Assembly (NCBI GenBank): GCA_039720395.1
Contig: CM077833.1
Location: forward strand, 30,167,478-30,231,477
Direction of reading: 5' to 3'
Source: Liquidambar formosana
Taxonomy: Eukaryota > Streptophyta > Magnoliopsida > Saxifragales > Altingiaceae
DNA: 64,000 nucleotides
Part shown: in pieces, positions 1 to 13,600 of the stretch
How the letters are laid out: each line of letters begins with the position of its first letter
Position numbering within the stretch: the first letter of the stretch is position 1
The notes under the pieces: generated by a model
Database searches by the model: none
What the model was told of the DNA's origin: nothing
Seen by the model: the letters and a program-made list of their open reading frames with translations, nothing else
Made by a program: the position numbers and the translations under genes

Positions 1-407
1 GGGGCCAACGTTTATATTTGTTAAGACTTAAGAGGTAAACTGGACAACCTCCGTCGCCTCCTCTAAGGCACCGTTTTTATCGTCTTTAATTTATTCGTCG
101 TGGTTGCCTGACCCTCTTCTGCCCTTACCCTCTCACTTCCTCACATGAAAAGCTCCCACACACTCCCCCCGTGGGTCCCAGCCCTCACCATATCTCTTTC
201 TCATTTCAATTTCTCTGCAACCCTTGTTCAAGTCTCGCGGTAAATCACCCAATGAGAGTGTAGCATACCGAATAGGTTTATATTCACCAAGTGAGCCATC
301 ACCCAAGTACCATTTTCTATTGTTGGTCTTGCACCAAGCTGGCATTACACCAAAGGGTTTGATGGCTTGTGGGTTTAAATTATTTTTCATAAATATTTTA
401 CTTGGTA

Positions 408-440
<33 letters not shown>

Positions 441-1594
441 CTATTGTTGGTCTTGTTAATTGAGGGTGCGATATTGAATCAGATATGGTTGTTGATTATA
501 TCTTTTTAGTATAAAATAGTTGCACTTATGATTTGAATTTGAGTTTTAGTTTAGTTATTTTTGAAGTAGATCCGTTTAAGCTAAAAAAAAGACGGTACCC
601 ACAAAAAAAAAAGAAGAAAAAAAGTTAGGAAAGTATCAATCAATAAACATGAAAAACCAATACAAAATTTCAAATGAAGACATTATTAACATGCAAGTAC
701 CTTACATGAGATTTTTTTTTATATAAAAAAAATGAAGTTTAGATATATTAGTAAATTATTAAATATTAATTTATTGCATTTTTGCTAACTCATTCGCCGT
801 TATTAAAGATAAAACCAACTACTCATTAAATCATTCATAATTACTATTTTAAATAAATTAATAAATAACCGACGATAAAATGAAGATAAATACATGTGCA
901 TAATAACCCATGTTACCCCTCTAATAGAAAAAAAAAAAGAAAAGAAAAAAAAGACATAATCTTTGAAAGCCCCCTCTCATATAATCAAGCTTCTAAGTGA
1001 AGACAAAAAACCTTGCTAATGAAAAAGGTAAGCCCACATTTACTGGGGCCAGTGGCTTAATTTATCATTAGGACAAGATTAGAGCTGACCCAGTCTTAAA
1101 ACCAAAACACAACTTTTATATATAATCCTCAAATAATAATCTTGCATTAGACACAAAAACATAGGTTGTGGATAAAACCGTAACTTTATCCCATCCTCAT
1201 TTTAGAATTTAGACGACCGCGATTTCTCGCGAGTCTCGTGGCCAACGGCTGGTTAAGATATTTTAAAAAATCTTTCAAAAAATATTTTAAAAACGGAGTA
1301 GAGATCTGACAGCTTTTTTTTGCTCCTCTATCATGGAGAGAAAGAAATTTTTTTAAATTAAAATAAAAAACGGACCTGATAAATGGCGGACTCCAAACCA
1401 AAACTTAGCTAGATTTTAGGAGTGTGTTGAGGTACGTGTTCTCGCACTATGGATTCTTGTTCAAGTTCCAAAAAACACCATATAGGGTAATATGCCATAA
1501 CACTAGGCGAAGAAGTATAGGGTAATATGCCATAACACTAGGCGAAGAAGTAGAGAGAGAGAGAGAGAGAGAGGGAGAGAGGAGGAAGAAGACC
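1..1594. other. Intergenic flank and 5' leader of the IQD gene
   Basis: No coding exon is supported here. The stretch holds a (TAA)n run at about 408-440, several A/T-rich tracts, a 35-bp tandem duplication at 1482-1551 and a GA microsatellite at about 1552-1580 directly before the IQD start codon. Short reading frames at 133-412 and 1186-1401 have no recognisable protein content. The last 100-150 bases are probably 5' UTR, judged only from closeness to the ATG. Confidence 0.6.
1482..1551. repeat. 35-bp tandem duplication, two identical copies
   Basis: The unit beginning ATAGGGTAATATGCC occurs at 1482-1516 and again at 1517-1551 with no difference between copies, and then runs straight into a (GA)n tract. 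It sits 44 bp upstream of the IQD start codon, so it is probably transcribed as 5' UTR or lies in the core promoter. Confidence 0.9.
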
Positions 1595-4500
1595 ATGGGA
1601 AGACCAACGTCTTGCTTCAAAATCATTACATGTGGGAGTGATTCCACTGAGAACGATGATCTCCAAGCCTCGGAGGTACGTAATGGTTTACGTATGTGTA
1701 TGTGTATTGTTTTTGCTCAGATTTCCTTGGGTTTCTCTTCCTTTTTGGTTCAGCTCCTGTTAGTTTTGGAAAATTAGGGTTTGACGTATACTTGAATTGA
1801 TGTGAGCTTGGATTTTCACAGAATCTGTAGCTGTAGGCTGTTTTTGGAGTACAAAATTTAGTACTGATTGAGGTTTTGTGATCAATTCTGATTTTGATCT
1901 ATACATTGTTGTTGTTCACTCTGAGATCGTGATTCTCGAAGCAGGATCACAATGTCTGTATAGCTGAGCTGATGCAAACTAGGATATTTACAGGATCTAT
2001 AGCTGCGAGTTATTTTTTTTTTTGTCGTGTAAGCGCTTGAATTGGTTGATATTTGATGAAATCGAAGTTCTTTTCGTAGATTATGTTTGTGATTTGCGAG
2101 GAAGGGCGACGCTACGAGTATTAAATACCAGTCAACTACAATTTTTATACAAAACCCACAAAATGAAGGATCGGGTGTTATGTCTATAATTTTGGAGAAT
2201 TACCTTTGTGGGTCATTAGCCGTTAAAATTTGCTTTATCTTGGCTTCTTGGCTTGAAAATCCTGAAGTATGAATTCTGATTTTGTGACTTGTTGCAATGG
2301 TTGGAAAAGATTAAATGATGAATAGTGTCATGACATTTACGCTTAAGAAACTGAAAAGGTACTTATAATCACGTAGTTGAATTCTAGGTCAGTGGAGGGG
2401 AACCTCAGCAGGGTAATGCAGAGATTGGGGTTCTATGAAGAAATGTTCTTTTTGCGTGAGGTCCAGGTCACATATTCTCTACTTTGACTTTCTAATAGTT
2501 GAGAAACATGTAGCTTAGTCTTCTATTCGTAAATGATCATGCTGTGAGGAGTAGTCTTTCTCACAAGGAGGGTTGATTATCTTCTCGGAACTTAGCACCC
2601 ACATGGATCTCAGACTATATAAAGGAAGGGAAATGAAAATGCTTTGATATGGCTCCCTTTTGTGAGGGTTTTTAATAATTTTCCTTTTCTTTTCCTTGTT
2701 TGGATTCAAATGGAGGCTAAGTGTTTCAAAATGATCATCAGGTTTATAGTTAGAACTTGTGAAAATGAAAAACTGCTGTTAGATTTTATTTATTATTATT
2801 TTTTAATTTTTAATTTTTTTTATATTAAACATTTATAGCTATAGGGGTCATTGTTTGGTGCAATGATTAAAGTTTCGGGTTACTGCCCATGAAGGGGGGC
2901 GGCCACTTTGTACAAAAAGACAAAGGTTAGGACCCTATTCAGCTCATTCTTCCCAGTACCCCGCTTAGCAGACCAACACTGGGTAATGGCCCTTTATGTA
3001 CATATTTATACATTCCCTTCAATAAGTTGGAGGTGATACGTTAGGTCAATGTGCAACAAAGGGGTCAGTAGTTGTTTAATGACATCCTGCAATTGATTGG
3101 GTGATTCACCTGGCTTAGTTTTGGTTCAAGAAATGAAGTGAGTATGCAACAGTATTGTTATTTTTGTTTTGCTCCTCTGTGTGTGTGTGTATGAAACTTA
3201 CTCAATTTTAATTATGTCGTTTGAATTTCATTCCAGAGCAAGGGTTCAAGTGACAAACGTGGGTGGAGTTTCCGGAAAAGATCTGCCAGGCACCGAGTAC
3301 TAAGCAATACTGTTATCACGGAGACCCCTTATTCTGGGAATAAGGAGAGCCCAGAATCTGCTGCTAATAACTTCCAAACATCATCTGACTCTACTGTTCC
3401 AGAGAAAATCTCTGTGCTGCAATGGACGGATGAGAAAGCACAGTTGTCAACTTCAAAAAATTTAAATGTAACTGAGACCATAGTTGCAACAGAGAATGAA
3501 AATAAGGTTGATGTCAATGTGGAGGAATCTGTTGCCATTGCCATCCAGGCAGCTATCCGAGGAATATTGGTATTTACAATTCTTGAACTTTCTGATTCTG
3601 AAAATTCTGGTGAATAGCTATTCTAACTTTTCCTGTTCTCACTTTAATATGGCAGGCTCAGAGATCACTCCTGAAGCTTAAGAACGTTGTGAAGTTGCAA
3701 GCTGCTGTACGTGGGCATTTGGTCCGAAGGCATGCTGTGGGAACCTTACGTTGTGTTCAAGCCATTATCAAAATGCAAGCTCTTGTTCGTGCTCGCCGTG
3801 CTCGGTTGTCTTTAGAAAGGGCATATAAAGAGAGAGATAACAACAGTTCAAATCCCTTGGTAATTCTACTCAACTAATCATTCTATTCCCAAATATTTAG
3901 GGTTGGCTACTCAAATCCTGTTTTGCCTTTAGGATTTCTATTCATATAGATTTGACTATAGGTTGTGTGTCAGCTTTTAACCCAGCGTGACCCTACTCTT
4001 TCAAAATTTTTTAGCTTGTACGCCACTGTCTTAACAAGTCTTTTAGAAATATTCTAAATTTTCTTTTATAAAAAAAAAAAAAAAAAAAAATCTAAATTTT
4101 GCAATTGCAGCACAATAATTAAGGGGAACAGTGTTCTAAAAATTGAAGGTGAGTTTTAAAGGCATGAGGAGAGGGGGCTGTGAGGCATTAGAACTCCAAG
4201 CATTTGTACCCCATTTAAGAATGAGAAGTTCCATTGAGAAAACAAACTAACAAACAATAATGTGCACCTGTGCATGTACCTACTCACCTTTGCACCAACA
4301 TGATAAAAAATAAAAGTTTAGAAAGAAACGTAATGTTGTGATTTAAATATGTTTCGATTCAATATAAATTGAAAACATAATTGAAAATGCTTAACTCCTC
4401 AACATCAGAATAAAGTGTCAGTTTAAATTAATGTTCTAAAATGTGGACTCTGACCTCAAGCAGAGAGATGAAAAATGCCATGCGATGTTAGTCCGTTGGC

Positions 4501-7500
4501 CCTTTTGGGCTTTAACTTAGAGTTTGAACTTTGAAGCTCCAAAAGCTGATGCCTTATGTTGTCAAGGGCATTCTAATCAATGACTATCAATATATCTAGC
4601 TCAGAAAACGTAAATTTGCCCCTTGTTCTTTTTGGCTTGCGGAGTCTGTTTTATTTTAGTTTTCATTAGATTAGAGGACAGATAGATCCTAACAGTGGAA
4701 ATAAAAATTCAAGTTATCTGTTGGATTCCTCCAGTTCTTAGATGGGTAAAGCTTAAATTTGATTGCTTAGTTAAGAACAAAAACTCAGGAGCAGCAGGTG
4801 CCATTATGAGAGATGAAGGCAGCAAGCCCATAGCAGCCCAAACTATTTGGTTCAATGGTAACTATACTGTTCCAAGAATGGAGTTTATAGCTTTGTGGGA
4901 GTGGCCTTCCTTTCTAAAGATTTTGAAAGGGTTCATGTCGAAGGAGTTGCCAAGTTTGTTATTCATAGTATAGTAAATGAAAGGACAATTCCTTGGTCTA
5001 TTGAGAACATCATTAAAAGAGGACAGTATGTTTTTATTCTTTAATGAAATATTTTCACATTGTACTTTGTAATCAACAATTGCCATTGTGTCATCCTTAG
5101 AAGATCCTGACCAAGTATTTTCTCTTGTATCAGGAAAAGGAAGTTTCAATGACCAAAACCAATGTCCCGTATACTTCTATTGAGAAGCTGCTGAGCAATA
5201 AGTTTGCCTGTCAGGTAAAGTATATTAATACAGTCATGTGTCTTGCATTGCATTTATTCCAACTGATACAGATACTTCTATTTCTCAATTTAAGCTATTG
5301 GAATCAACATCAAAGACCAAATCTATCCAAATCAAGTGTGATTCTTCAAGACCAAATTCTGGTTGGAAATGGTTGGAGAGATGGATGTCTGTTTCATCGT
5401 CGGATGTTTCACAGTCACAGAAGCCAGACTTAAGTACAGAGCAAAAAGGACAAGAAGAGCTTGAGAATTCTCCCTCCCAAATAGAAACTGAAATTCCTTC
5501 TGAAGTTTGTGAGTCAGCAGATTTGAAGTCCGGCATTAAGGAAACAGAACTGCCAAGTGAAAGTGAAGATAATTTGATTACTTATGATGCAGAAAACTTT
5601 GACTTTCACGCATGCCATCCAACCTCTTATTCATTAAGAGACAAGCTGGAGGAGCCATCTGAGAATACTGGTACATTCAATGCTAAAGGGACCCAATCGG
5701 AGATAGATTCAGTTCCAGATGAAACTATGCAATCAGATGCAAAAGTTCCAGATGCAAATGTTCAGGTGGAGCATAGTAAGCCTGAAATGAAAAGTGAGCA
5801 ACCCAAAGGTTCTATGGAAATGTTTGCCTCTGAACAACTGGAGACTGAGGGAAAGAAGATTGTATTTGGATCAAGAAAGGCGAGTAATCCTGCATTTATT
5901 TCTGCCCAGTCAAAATTTGAAGAGCTTAGTTTAACGGCCAATTCAAATAGATCAATCAGTTCAACCCATCAAGATGTTGGAGTTAATTCAAATGTCGACA
6001 CAGTTTCGTCTGGGGATTCTGTTAATAGAACGAAGGAGTTCAGCCTAGGAGAAAATTTAGTCCCCCATAATCCAAGGGTTCAAGTGGGTGGCTCAGAATG
6101 TGGCACTGAACTTTCCATTTCTTCCACTCTTGATTCGCCAGATAGATATGAAGTTGGAGCCATGGAATTTGAGCATGAAGCCAAAGGTCCAAAAGAGGAG
6201 GCTTGCAATCCTGACAGTGGTAAAAACTTAGATGTTGAAGCCAAGGATGTATCCACCATTCCAGTGTCTAATTTGTCGGACTCTGTCTCAGTTCAAACCG
6301 AGAATGTTGATGATGTTATTGTCGAATCTGTCAATGCAGTTGTGGCTGCAGACTCCCCACAGTTTGAGCAGAAGCCAGAGAGAAGTGAATCTGATATGCA
6401 GACAGTGCTTGACACTGAGGCAAGTCGTCAAGCATACAGATCATCTCCAGAAGCCTCTCCTAGAAGCCATATAACTGTTCCTGAATCCCAAGGAACACCC
6501 TCCAGTCAAGTATCAGTGAAACCTAAGAGGAGCAAAACTGATAAAAGCGGGTCCAAGCAAAAACACAAGTCCTTATCAGCAGGTAAGAGTTCCCCTTCGA
6601 ATCCAAATCATGACTCTGGTGCAAGAAGTAGTGTGGAACAATTGCCTAAAGATCAGAAAGTTGGGAAGAGACGCAATTCTTTTGGTTCAGTGCGAACTGA
6701 TAATGTTGACCAGGAACGAAGAGATAGTAATAGTAATAATTCTCTGCCTAGTTACATGCAAGCAACAGAATCTGCGAGAGCAAAAGCCCATGCTAATAAC
6801 TCTCCAAGATCAAGCCCGGATTTGCAAGAAAAAGATATCTACATCAAGAAGAGACATTCCCTACCAGGTGCGAATGGAAAGCAGGGATCTCCTCGTATCC
6901 AGCAGTCAATGTCTAAAGCACAGCAGGTTGCAAAGGGAAATGGTACCAATTCTCCTCATGGTATTTTCTAAACCTCCAGTTAATACAGATTGTAAGTCTT
7001 GCTAATATGCTTGCATAGTTTCTCCATGTCACCCAGAAAAATATGTTTATATATAGGAGAGCTTCCAACAATTCTAACCTGTCAAAGGATCTCACATAAT
7101 TTGCTTGATAAAATGCAATGGTGGATGTATGAATGAGAAGTTCACCCTAGGCATTGTCCTTAATTTTAATTGTTAAAAATTTCCATTAATCCTTGAACCA
7201 GATTGTCTTCCATTTCCCTGCAGTATTGATACAAAGTTTTGGGGTGTGAGAAGGTGATACCTCACCAATGATTTCCCATCCATATTGCTGCAAAAGTGCA
7301 AAGTGATGTTTTTGGATTCCCTCAACAATCACTGTGCTTGTCTGTTATTAAAGGGATATTACTTGTCTTTCATGAAGAACTATGCTTTACCGACTAGATT
7401 TTAGTACCCATCCACTAGTGTGTGAGGACTGATTAGCATCACATGTACCAAGAGTGTAATTTGATTGATTGATTTATTTATTTTGGTTGTTTTGGGTGGG

Positions 7501-8162
7501 TGTGGGGGGGGGGGGGGGGGGGGGGTTGTACTTTTCACTATTGTTGTTATTTTTCTCTTGTTGGCATGAATTTATCAGAACACAACCACCAGATAGATCA
7601 TTGCATTACCTAATCCCACACTATATTCATAAGCCCCACGAAAAGTCTGCTGACCAGATCTCAGATGACCTAATCCCTTGTATCCTATTGTTCTCTAATT
7701 CTACCCTCTAGGCTTGTATTTTCAAAAGTTGTCTTCTTTAGTTAACAGTTGATTATAACCCTTGTAATTTTTTTTCCAGAAGTGCCCTTGTTTTTTTTTT
7801 TTTTTTGGGTAAGTAGTGCCCTTGTTTTTTTTTTTGGTCAATGATAATAATTAACTCTTTGACCCCACCCCACCCATGCCATGCCTGCACCACTGTACCT
7901 TGAGCGCTTTGGCAACAGGTGTTCTTTGTATAGTCCTCTACATTCTATTCAGAATGTGTCCTACTAGTAGAGCATCTTGGCATTTGCCAAAGCCATTCTA
8001 GTGTGACGAGTCTTCCTTTGGGTGGGTCGGGGGTTCATTTCATGCCGTTGACCAAAATGATATCTGGAAAAAAATAAAATAAAATAAATGGTTATCTTGT
8101 CAGTGACTTGGTTACTTACTGCTTGAATCCTGCTTGTTTCAGAGAGAAAATGGCAGAGGTGA
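1595..8162 (+). CDS. IQD32-like: IQ-domain protein, IQD31/IQD32-like
   Basis: Calmodulin-binding, microtubule-associated scaffold of the plant IQD family. Exons: 1595-1675, 3237-3569, 3656-3859, 5134-5214, 5295-6960, 8143-8162, giving about 794 aa with every junction in phase. The IQ67 region spans the exon 2/3 junction (about aa 127-185): AIAIQAAIRG, then LQAAVRGHLVRR, then VQAIIKMQALVRARRA. The exon 2/3 split inside the IQ67 region is typical of the family. Exon 4-5 holds SNKFACQ followed by PNSGWKWLERWMSV. A long acidic, Ser-rich, low-complexity stretch follows, then a DUF4005-like tail starting PSYMQATESARAKA (about aa 718). The last exon adds only ERKWQR and stop. Reading on past 6960 would give an alternative end GIF*, taken here as intronic. 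Intron 1 carries a SINE and intron 3 a LINE RNase H relic. The family call is strong; the exact paralogue number is inferred. Confidence 0.9.
2846..3000 (+). mobile_element. Au-like SINE relic in IQD intron 1
   Basis: The segment opens with a tRNA-like head (GGTGCAATGATTAAAG, then a TTCGGGTTAC B-box-like block). It continues with CTTTGTACAAAAAGACAAAG, GGTTAGGACCCTATTC, TCTTCCCAGTACCCCGCTTA and ACACTGGGTAATG. That order of blocks resembles plant Au-type SINEs, which end in an ACACTGGGTATG-like motif and T-rich tails. It is decayed and has no clear target duplication. Confidence 0.55.
4690..5025 (+). mobile_element. Non-LTR retrotransposon RNase H-like relic in IQD intron 3
   Basis: Translation gives a broken RVT_3/RNase H-like segment: WVKLKFDCLVKN, AGAIMRDEGSKPIAAQTIW, then PRMEFIALWEW and, after a frame change, a block matching the usual VEGVAKFVIHSIVNERTIPW layout. 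This is the plant LINE-type RNase H pattern (K.N.DG, G.I.RD..G, E..AL). The frame is interrupted and the acidic residues are only partly kept, so it is dead. It lies within the 3860-5133 intron. Confidence 0.6.
7504..7525. repeat. Poly(G) tract, about 22 G
   Basis: An uninterrupted G run lies in the last IQD intron (6961-8142). Tracts of this kind are often mis-sized in assemblies. If transcribed it would be a G-run in the pre-mRNA. No other function can be read from it. Confidence 0.8.
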
Positions 8163-10615
8163 AGATATATTCAGACTGACCTTGTGCACAAAGGCAATGG
8201 CGGTATTTAACCAGTCTTAGACGGGCATGTGGAGTTGATGGAGGTTAATGTACTCGATGTGTAGCTACTGAGTTTTGAATCTCGGCGTTTTATCTTATGG
8301 ACTGCATATTCGTTGATCCATGGCATTGGGGTTATGGACAGGGGGATATACATATGACCAGAGTGAGGATTTCATGTACATTAACTACTTCTGCTACTAT
8401 GATTATTATTTTCTCGAATTTTCTGCCCTGTAAGTTGGCTTGTATGTTTGTTCAAGGGTATTTTGTGTGATATTATTGACATTTGTTACAAGTTGTTTCT
8501 GGTTGTTTATCCAAAGTTTGAGACTTCAACCATTAATGTGGAGAGCCTCTGGAAGGCCTCCTTTTACTGGTGTTTATTGTAATAAATTGAATATTCTCCA
8601 ATCTTTTCATCTACATAGCTCCATGGATTAACGGTGCTGTATTTGTGATTTATTATTTCATGCTGTGTTGGATTTTCTCTTTTCCCTTGGCTGATGGGAA
8701 ACTGCATTACTTGGTCTTTGCACCTCTAATTCAAAATGCAGCCTCTGTCTTGCAGTAGGTTTCGGCTGGCGAATTCTAGTCCGAACCTTCCAACTGCTCA
8801 ACCCGATTAAAATAAATCAATTATTTCTTTAAATCATTAAATTTTAACCTTAGTGACCCCTAATCCATGAGTTGTTATAACACAATAATGAGATTTGAAA
8901 CAACCCCCACCGCTGGCCCACACCCGGTCGGGATCTCTTCCAGATATGATGGCTTTGATTAAGCAACACGATTAGAATTTCAGCATCGAGTGTCTTTTCT
9001 TACTTCTTTTTCTTTTGGTTTTCCTTCTTTCTGAGCTTAAAATATGGATATCCAGCAACACGGTTAGAATTTTCAAACAGATGCAGCACCACTCCTAAAA
9101 TACTCGATGGAAAACAATATAAACTCATCTAATATCATTACCATTTTTTAATACACTGTGCAGGTGTTGTGCTGGCCATCACTTTTGACAAATTTACATC
9201 TCTCTGTATGAAGTTTTGGGCCTCTCAATCTCAATCTCAACCTCAATCTGCCCCTAACTCCCTCTCATAGACTCATCGTGGTAAAATTTTGCAGCAGTGT
9301 TGAGAGGGCCACACAAGCTATTGTGTTCAGAATACTTCATGTAAGCTGAAAACCAGAAACAGCCAAACATGCTCTCATTTAGCAAGTGGCTTAGATTAGG
9401 GTTGATAATGTGCCATGCCTGAGTTTTTAAATTTAGCAATTACCCTAATTTTTCAAATGATCTCAAACAAAATGATAAATTTGTGCGTTCAATAATATGT
9501 AAATTCACTATAGCTATTCCATTTTCATTGGACCAAGTTCACTATAGGCTGTTCTATATTTCACTGGACCACAAATAGTTGGTAAATAAATAAATGATCT
9601 TTGCATGATAGCTTAGTTGGGGAGGGATTATATTTTAAAAAATAGATGTTTTGAATTCAACTTTTTCTAGACCCTCTAGGGGTCAATCATACAAATTTTC
9701 ATATTTTTATAGACCTTGATGTTATCTAATTCATATAAGTTATGAGGTTTTATAAAGACATAAGATTTACTTGAAAGACATCTTCCTTATATTAAAAAAA
9801 AAAAAAAAATTAAAAAATTAAAAAAATTAAAAATTCATTTTCTCCCTAGGTAATATGAAGTATTTTCTTGACTTCACTGTCATTGCAAATAAGAATAACA
9901 ACATAGAATGATAACCATGCTTAAAATAAATCATTAGGGTTTTTAGGTTTTCACTAGCATTGTAATTGATGCCACGTGGCAAAGAGGTGTGCCAAATTTG
10001 ACTGTGCAGCTGTTGTGCCGCTGTTGACTAGTCCGTAGAGTGAAGCTGCGTCTTTCATCGTGTGCCGTCCTTTCATCGTTCATCTCAAAAAACTACCACG
10101 GTCGCATCTTAAACTCAATCAAAATTTCTTTCAAAAAAAAAAACACCACTCTCCTTCATGGCGCGTCTTCAGCAACCGCACCACTCGTCACTGTTTATAA
10201 AATCTACACGCGCCACATTAGCGCGTCCCCACCGCTTATCCATACACCAACACAGAACAGAGATAAATAGGAGAAAAAAAGAAAAGCAAAAACAAAAACA
10301 GAACAAAAGGCCGAAAAATTCATGAAACAGGCGAAGCAAAACCAGAGGATCTAGGGTTCCCTAGAACTTCTCTCTCTCTCTCTATCTATTTATATGTATC
10401 TATATCTATATCTATATATATATATCGACCAGTCTCCTCGCCTGTCCACTTCGATTGGGTCAAATTAGTATTAGGGTTTTCAGTTGTCAAATGTCTTGAC
10501 ACAGTGGACTAGGGTTTCCAATCAGATAGTTGAGTGTTTTCGAATCGATCCCTGCAATAAATCTATATATATATATATATATATATATTGAAAATCGAAA
10601 GCACATCTGTTTAAT
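8163..10615. other. IQD 3' UTR, intergenic spacer and CCCH leader
   Basis: The first roughly 450 bases are probably IQD 3' UTR. No exon was recognised between 8650 and 10615. The spacer contains a possible tRNA-derived SINE at about 9600-9830. The region 10100-10260 is richer in CG, and a CT repeat sits at about 10370-10385. (TA)n runs lie at 10410-10430 and 10565-10588, in what is probably the promoter and 5' UTR of the CCCH gene. Confidence 0.5.
9600..9832 (+). mobile_element. Possible tRNA-derived SINE relic
   Basis: ATAGCTTAGTTGGGGAGGG resembles a tRNA A-box. About 30 bases on, TTTTGAATTCAAC resembles a decayed B-box. The segment ends in an A-rich tail with AAAAATT interruptions at about 9794-9832. 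No target-site duplication was confirmed, so this rests on box spacing and the tail alone. Confidence 0.35.
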
Positions 10616-13600
10616 ATGCGGGGATTGCAGAAACTAAAAAGGGTTTCTTGGGCTTCAGATGTGAAACTTTGTCAGGTAAATTTTCCATGGAGATCTGTTC
10701 ATCGTTCACACAAGAAAAAAGTTTCCATTTTTGCATGTTTGGGTGAATCTCTGCTTGACTTGAGTAGTAAAACTCGAAAACCGTGAAGAAATATATATAT
10801 GAATAAAGTTTGACCAATCAGGCAAGCACTCATTTCAACGCTAATTGATTTCATTTTCGTTTGTTTATGTCCAAACTACAGCAATTTCATGGAGATTGTT
10901 TGTCATTTGATGTGCGTGTGTCATTTTCCCTTTTGTTCGGGAGCATAATTTTTTTTTTTGTTGAGAATTTTGGTTTTGTCCTGTTTTTGTAAGATTGTGA
11001 TGGCATTCTTGGTGGGTCTATCTTAATATTCAGAAGTTCAGAAGTGATAGAATTTATGCAATTATGGGATTTCTCTGAAGTGCATTATTGTAGTTTAGTC
11101 TATAGATTTTGGTAATTTGAGACTAGTTTAACATTTTATCTCTAGCGGTGAAATGGAATTATTCAATGTTATTTTGCATCGGATTTGAAAGCCTGAGTTT
11201 GTCATATAGAAAACGATGAATTTAAAGTATTTTTTTTTTCTTTGTGGGGGGTTACTTCTTTTTGAGTTCTTAGGCCAATCGATACTAAATAAACTGATGC
11301 CTGACTTGAAGAATTTTCCTAATCAAGTTGAAGTACAATTGGGAGCTGGGACACTATACATGGTAGCTAACCCTGTCTTTCTGTTGTTCTCTTTTCTCTC
11401 TTAGCCATGCAAGTATAACCTGGACAATTCATTTTCACATAAAACCTTTAGATATATAAATTATCTTATGCCAAAAATAGTTTGGGACACCTACCATAAC
11501 TAGCTGAAACAGATATGGAGGTAAAATGCTTTTATGAACACTAAGTTTTATTTTTTGTCCAATTCCAGTCAGTTCATTATTATATTTTATTGCTAGTTTG
11601 AAACTTTGAATTGTCAGTACAAAGTCGATGAAGGAAGTGGGTTTCCATACCATATAAATGAGGAACTTTCATAGTGAAAGAGATGCCTTGAATTCTTCTA
11701 AGATTGTTGACTTACTAACAAAAAGTTGACCATATATGATATTGGATGCAAAATTGCTTTATCAAGTATGTAGTATTAGCACTTAGCAGTAAAACCTTTC
11801 AAGGGGATGTTTCTGAAGATTTCACTCCATTGCAAGCTCAAACAAATGAAATTATTAGAAGAAATGACTACCATAGTATTTTTTATAGAATACAGAGGAA
11901 ATATTAAGAGAAGTTATTAAATAAATGAATTCTAAGCTCTTCATAAAAAAAATAAATGAATTCTAAGCTGATGAGAATGTTGAGATGGATAAATGGCAAT
12001 GAAAAACAAATAGCAATGCACGCATGAGAAGCTAGAGGATAACTAATCGGGGACAGTCTAAAGAAATTTGTTTAATTTCGTCTTGTTCCATAAAGACCAG
12101 CCAAATCCACCATAAGGCAGAGTCATTGATAAAATTGAATGCACTATAGGGACAAATAGAAGGAAAAAAGAATGTTGGTTGAAGCAATGAAAGAATACGT
12201 GAAGGCCTATGATTTATAGAGCATAAGCCCTAGAAAGAGCTAAATGATTAACAGGTTGTCGGGTTGAGTTGTGTATGTGTAGATAAGTTCTACAAAATGT
12301 TCTATTGATTTACTTGGAAGTTTGAGAGAGAACATTTTTAAGTGGATTAAGGACAGGAGGGCAATTTGGATTGCATTAAAATGAAGTCCATTTCTAAGGT
12401 TTGTACATAAGAGAAGTCTAATGTTACATAGAAACTAGTACGAAATCGAGGCATCTATAAGTTATTAATTTATGATGTTTGTATAAATTCATGACTGTGG
12501 GAGCTAGTTTCTTACTTAGAAGGTCACTGGAAAAGTACAGAGAAAATAAAAAAGATCATATGGTGTTTATTGACTTGGAAAAAGCATATGATAGGGTACT
12601 TAGGGATATAATGTTGTGGGTACTAGAAAGGAAAAGAGCAGTTGTTAGATATATAGATAAAATCATAGACATGTATGATGAAGCCATAACTAACATTAGA
12701 ACTGGCTACAAGAGAGACAATTGAATTTCCAATCACAATAGGCTTTCATAAGAGATTGATATTTAATCCTTACCTTTTTGCTTTAGGTATGAACTGACTA
12801 GACATATTTAAGTTGTCTTGTGTGTTATTTGCTGAGGAAATGGTATTAGTTGATGAAACTAGGGTTGGGGTGAATTCAAAGTTGGAACTATGGAGACTGG
12901 AGAGATGCCCTAGAATTTAAAGGCTTTAGTTTAAGAAAGACTAAAACGAAATACCCGAAATGTGAATTTAGTCTAACCAGGAATAGAAACGAGGGTGTAG
13001 CACAAATTGATGGTCAAGAGATATCTAAAATTGACTATATTCGATATCTTGGATTAATTATCCATAAAGATAAAGACATTGGGAAGGATATTGCCCATAT
13101 TATTAGAGTTGGATGGATGACATGGAAATGCATTTAGGGTGTTGTGTGATGATAGAATCCCTATCAGGTTCAAACGAAAACCTTACAAAACAGTTATAAA
13201 ACCGGTTATTCTTCATAGTACCGAATATTGGGTAAATAAGAAATAAATGTGAAAAAAAATGAGTGAACACAGATGAGGATGTCAAGATGGATTAGTGGTA
13301 TTATGAGAAGAGATAAAATAAGAAATGAATGCACTCATGAGAAGATAGGAGTGATACGAATCGATAAGATGAGAGTAAATCATTTAAGGTGGTTTGGTCA
13401 TGTGCAACAAAGACTAAAGATGCACCTTTATGAAAGGGTGACTTGATTCCAGTTGAAAGTCTTAAAGAACAAAAGGAAGGCCCAAAATAACGTGGTTAGA
13501 GGTAGTGACTGGTGAGGAAGGACATGTATGCTATGGATTTATCAGAGGATACATCCTCTTGATATAATTGAATGGTGTAGAAGGATTCACTGTAGCCGAC

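Noticed and set aside
5238..5294. Nineteen extra codons before exon 5 of the IQD gene
   Set aside because: They precede the AG acceptor at 5293-5294 and break the family sequence; exon 4 joins exactly at 5295.
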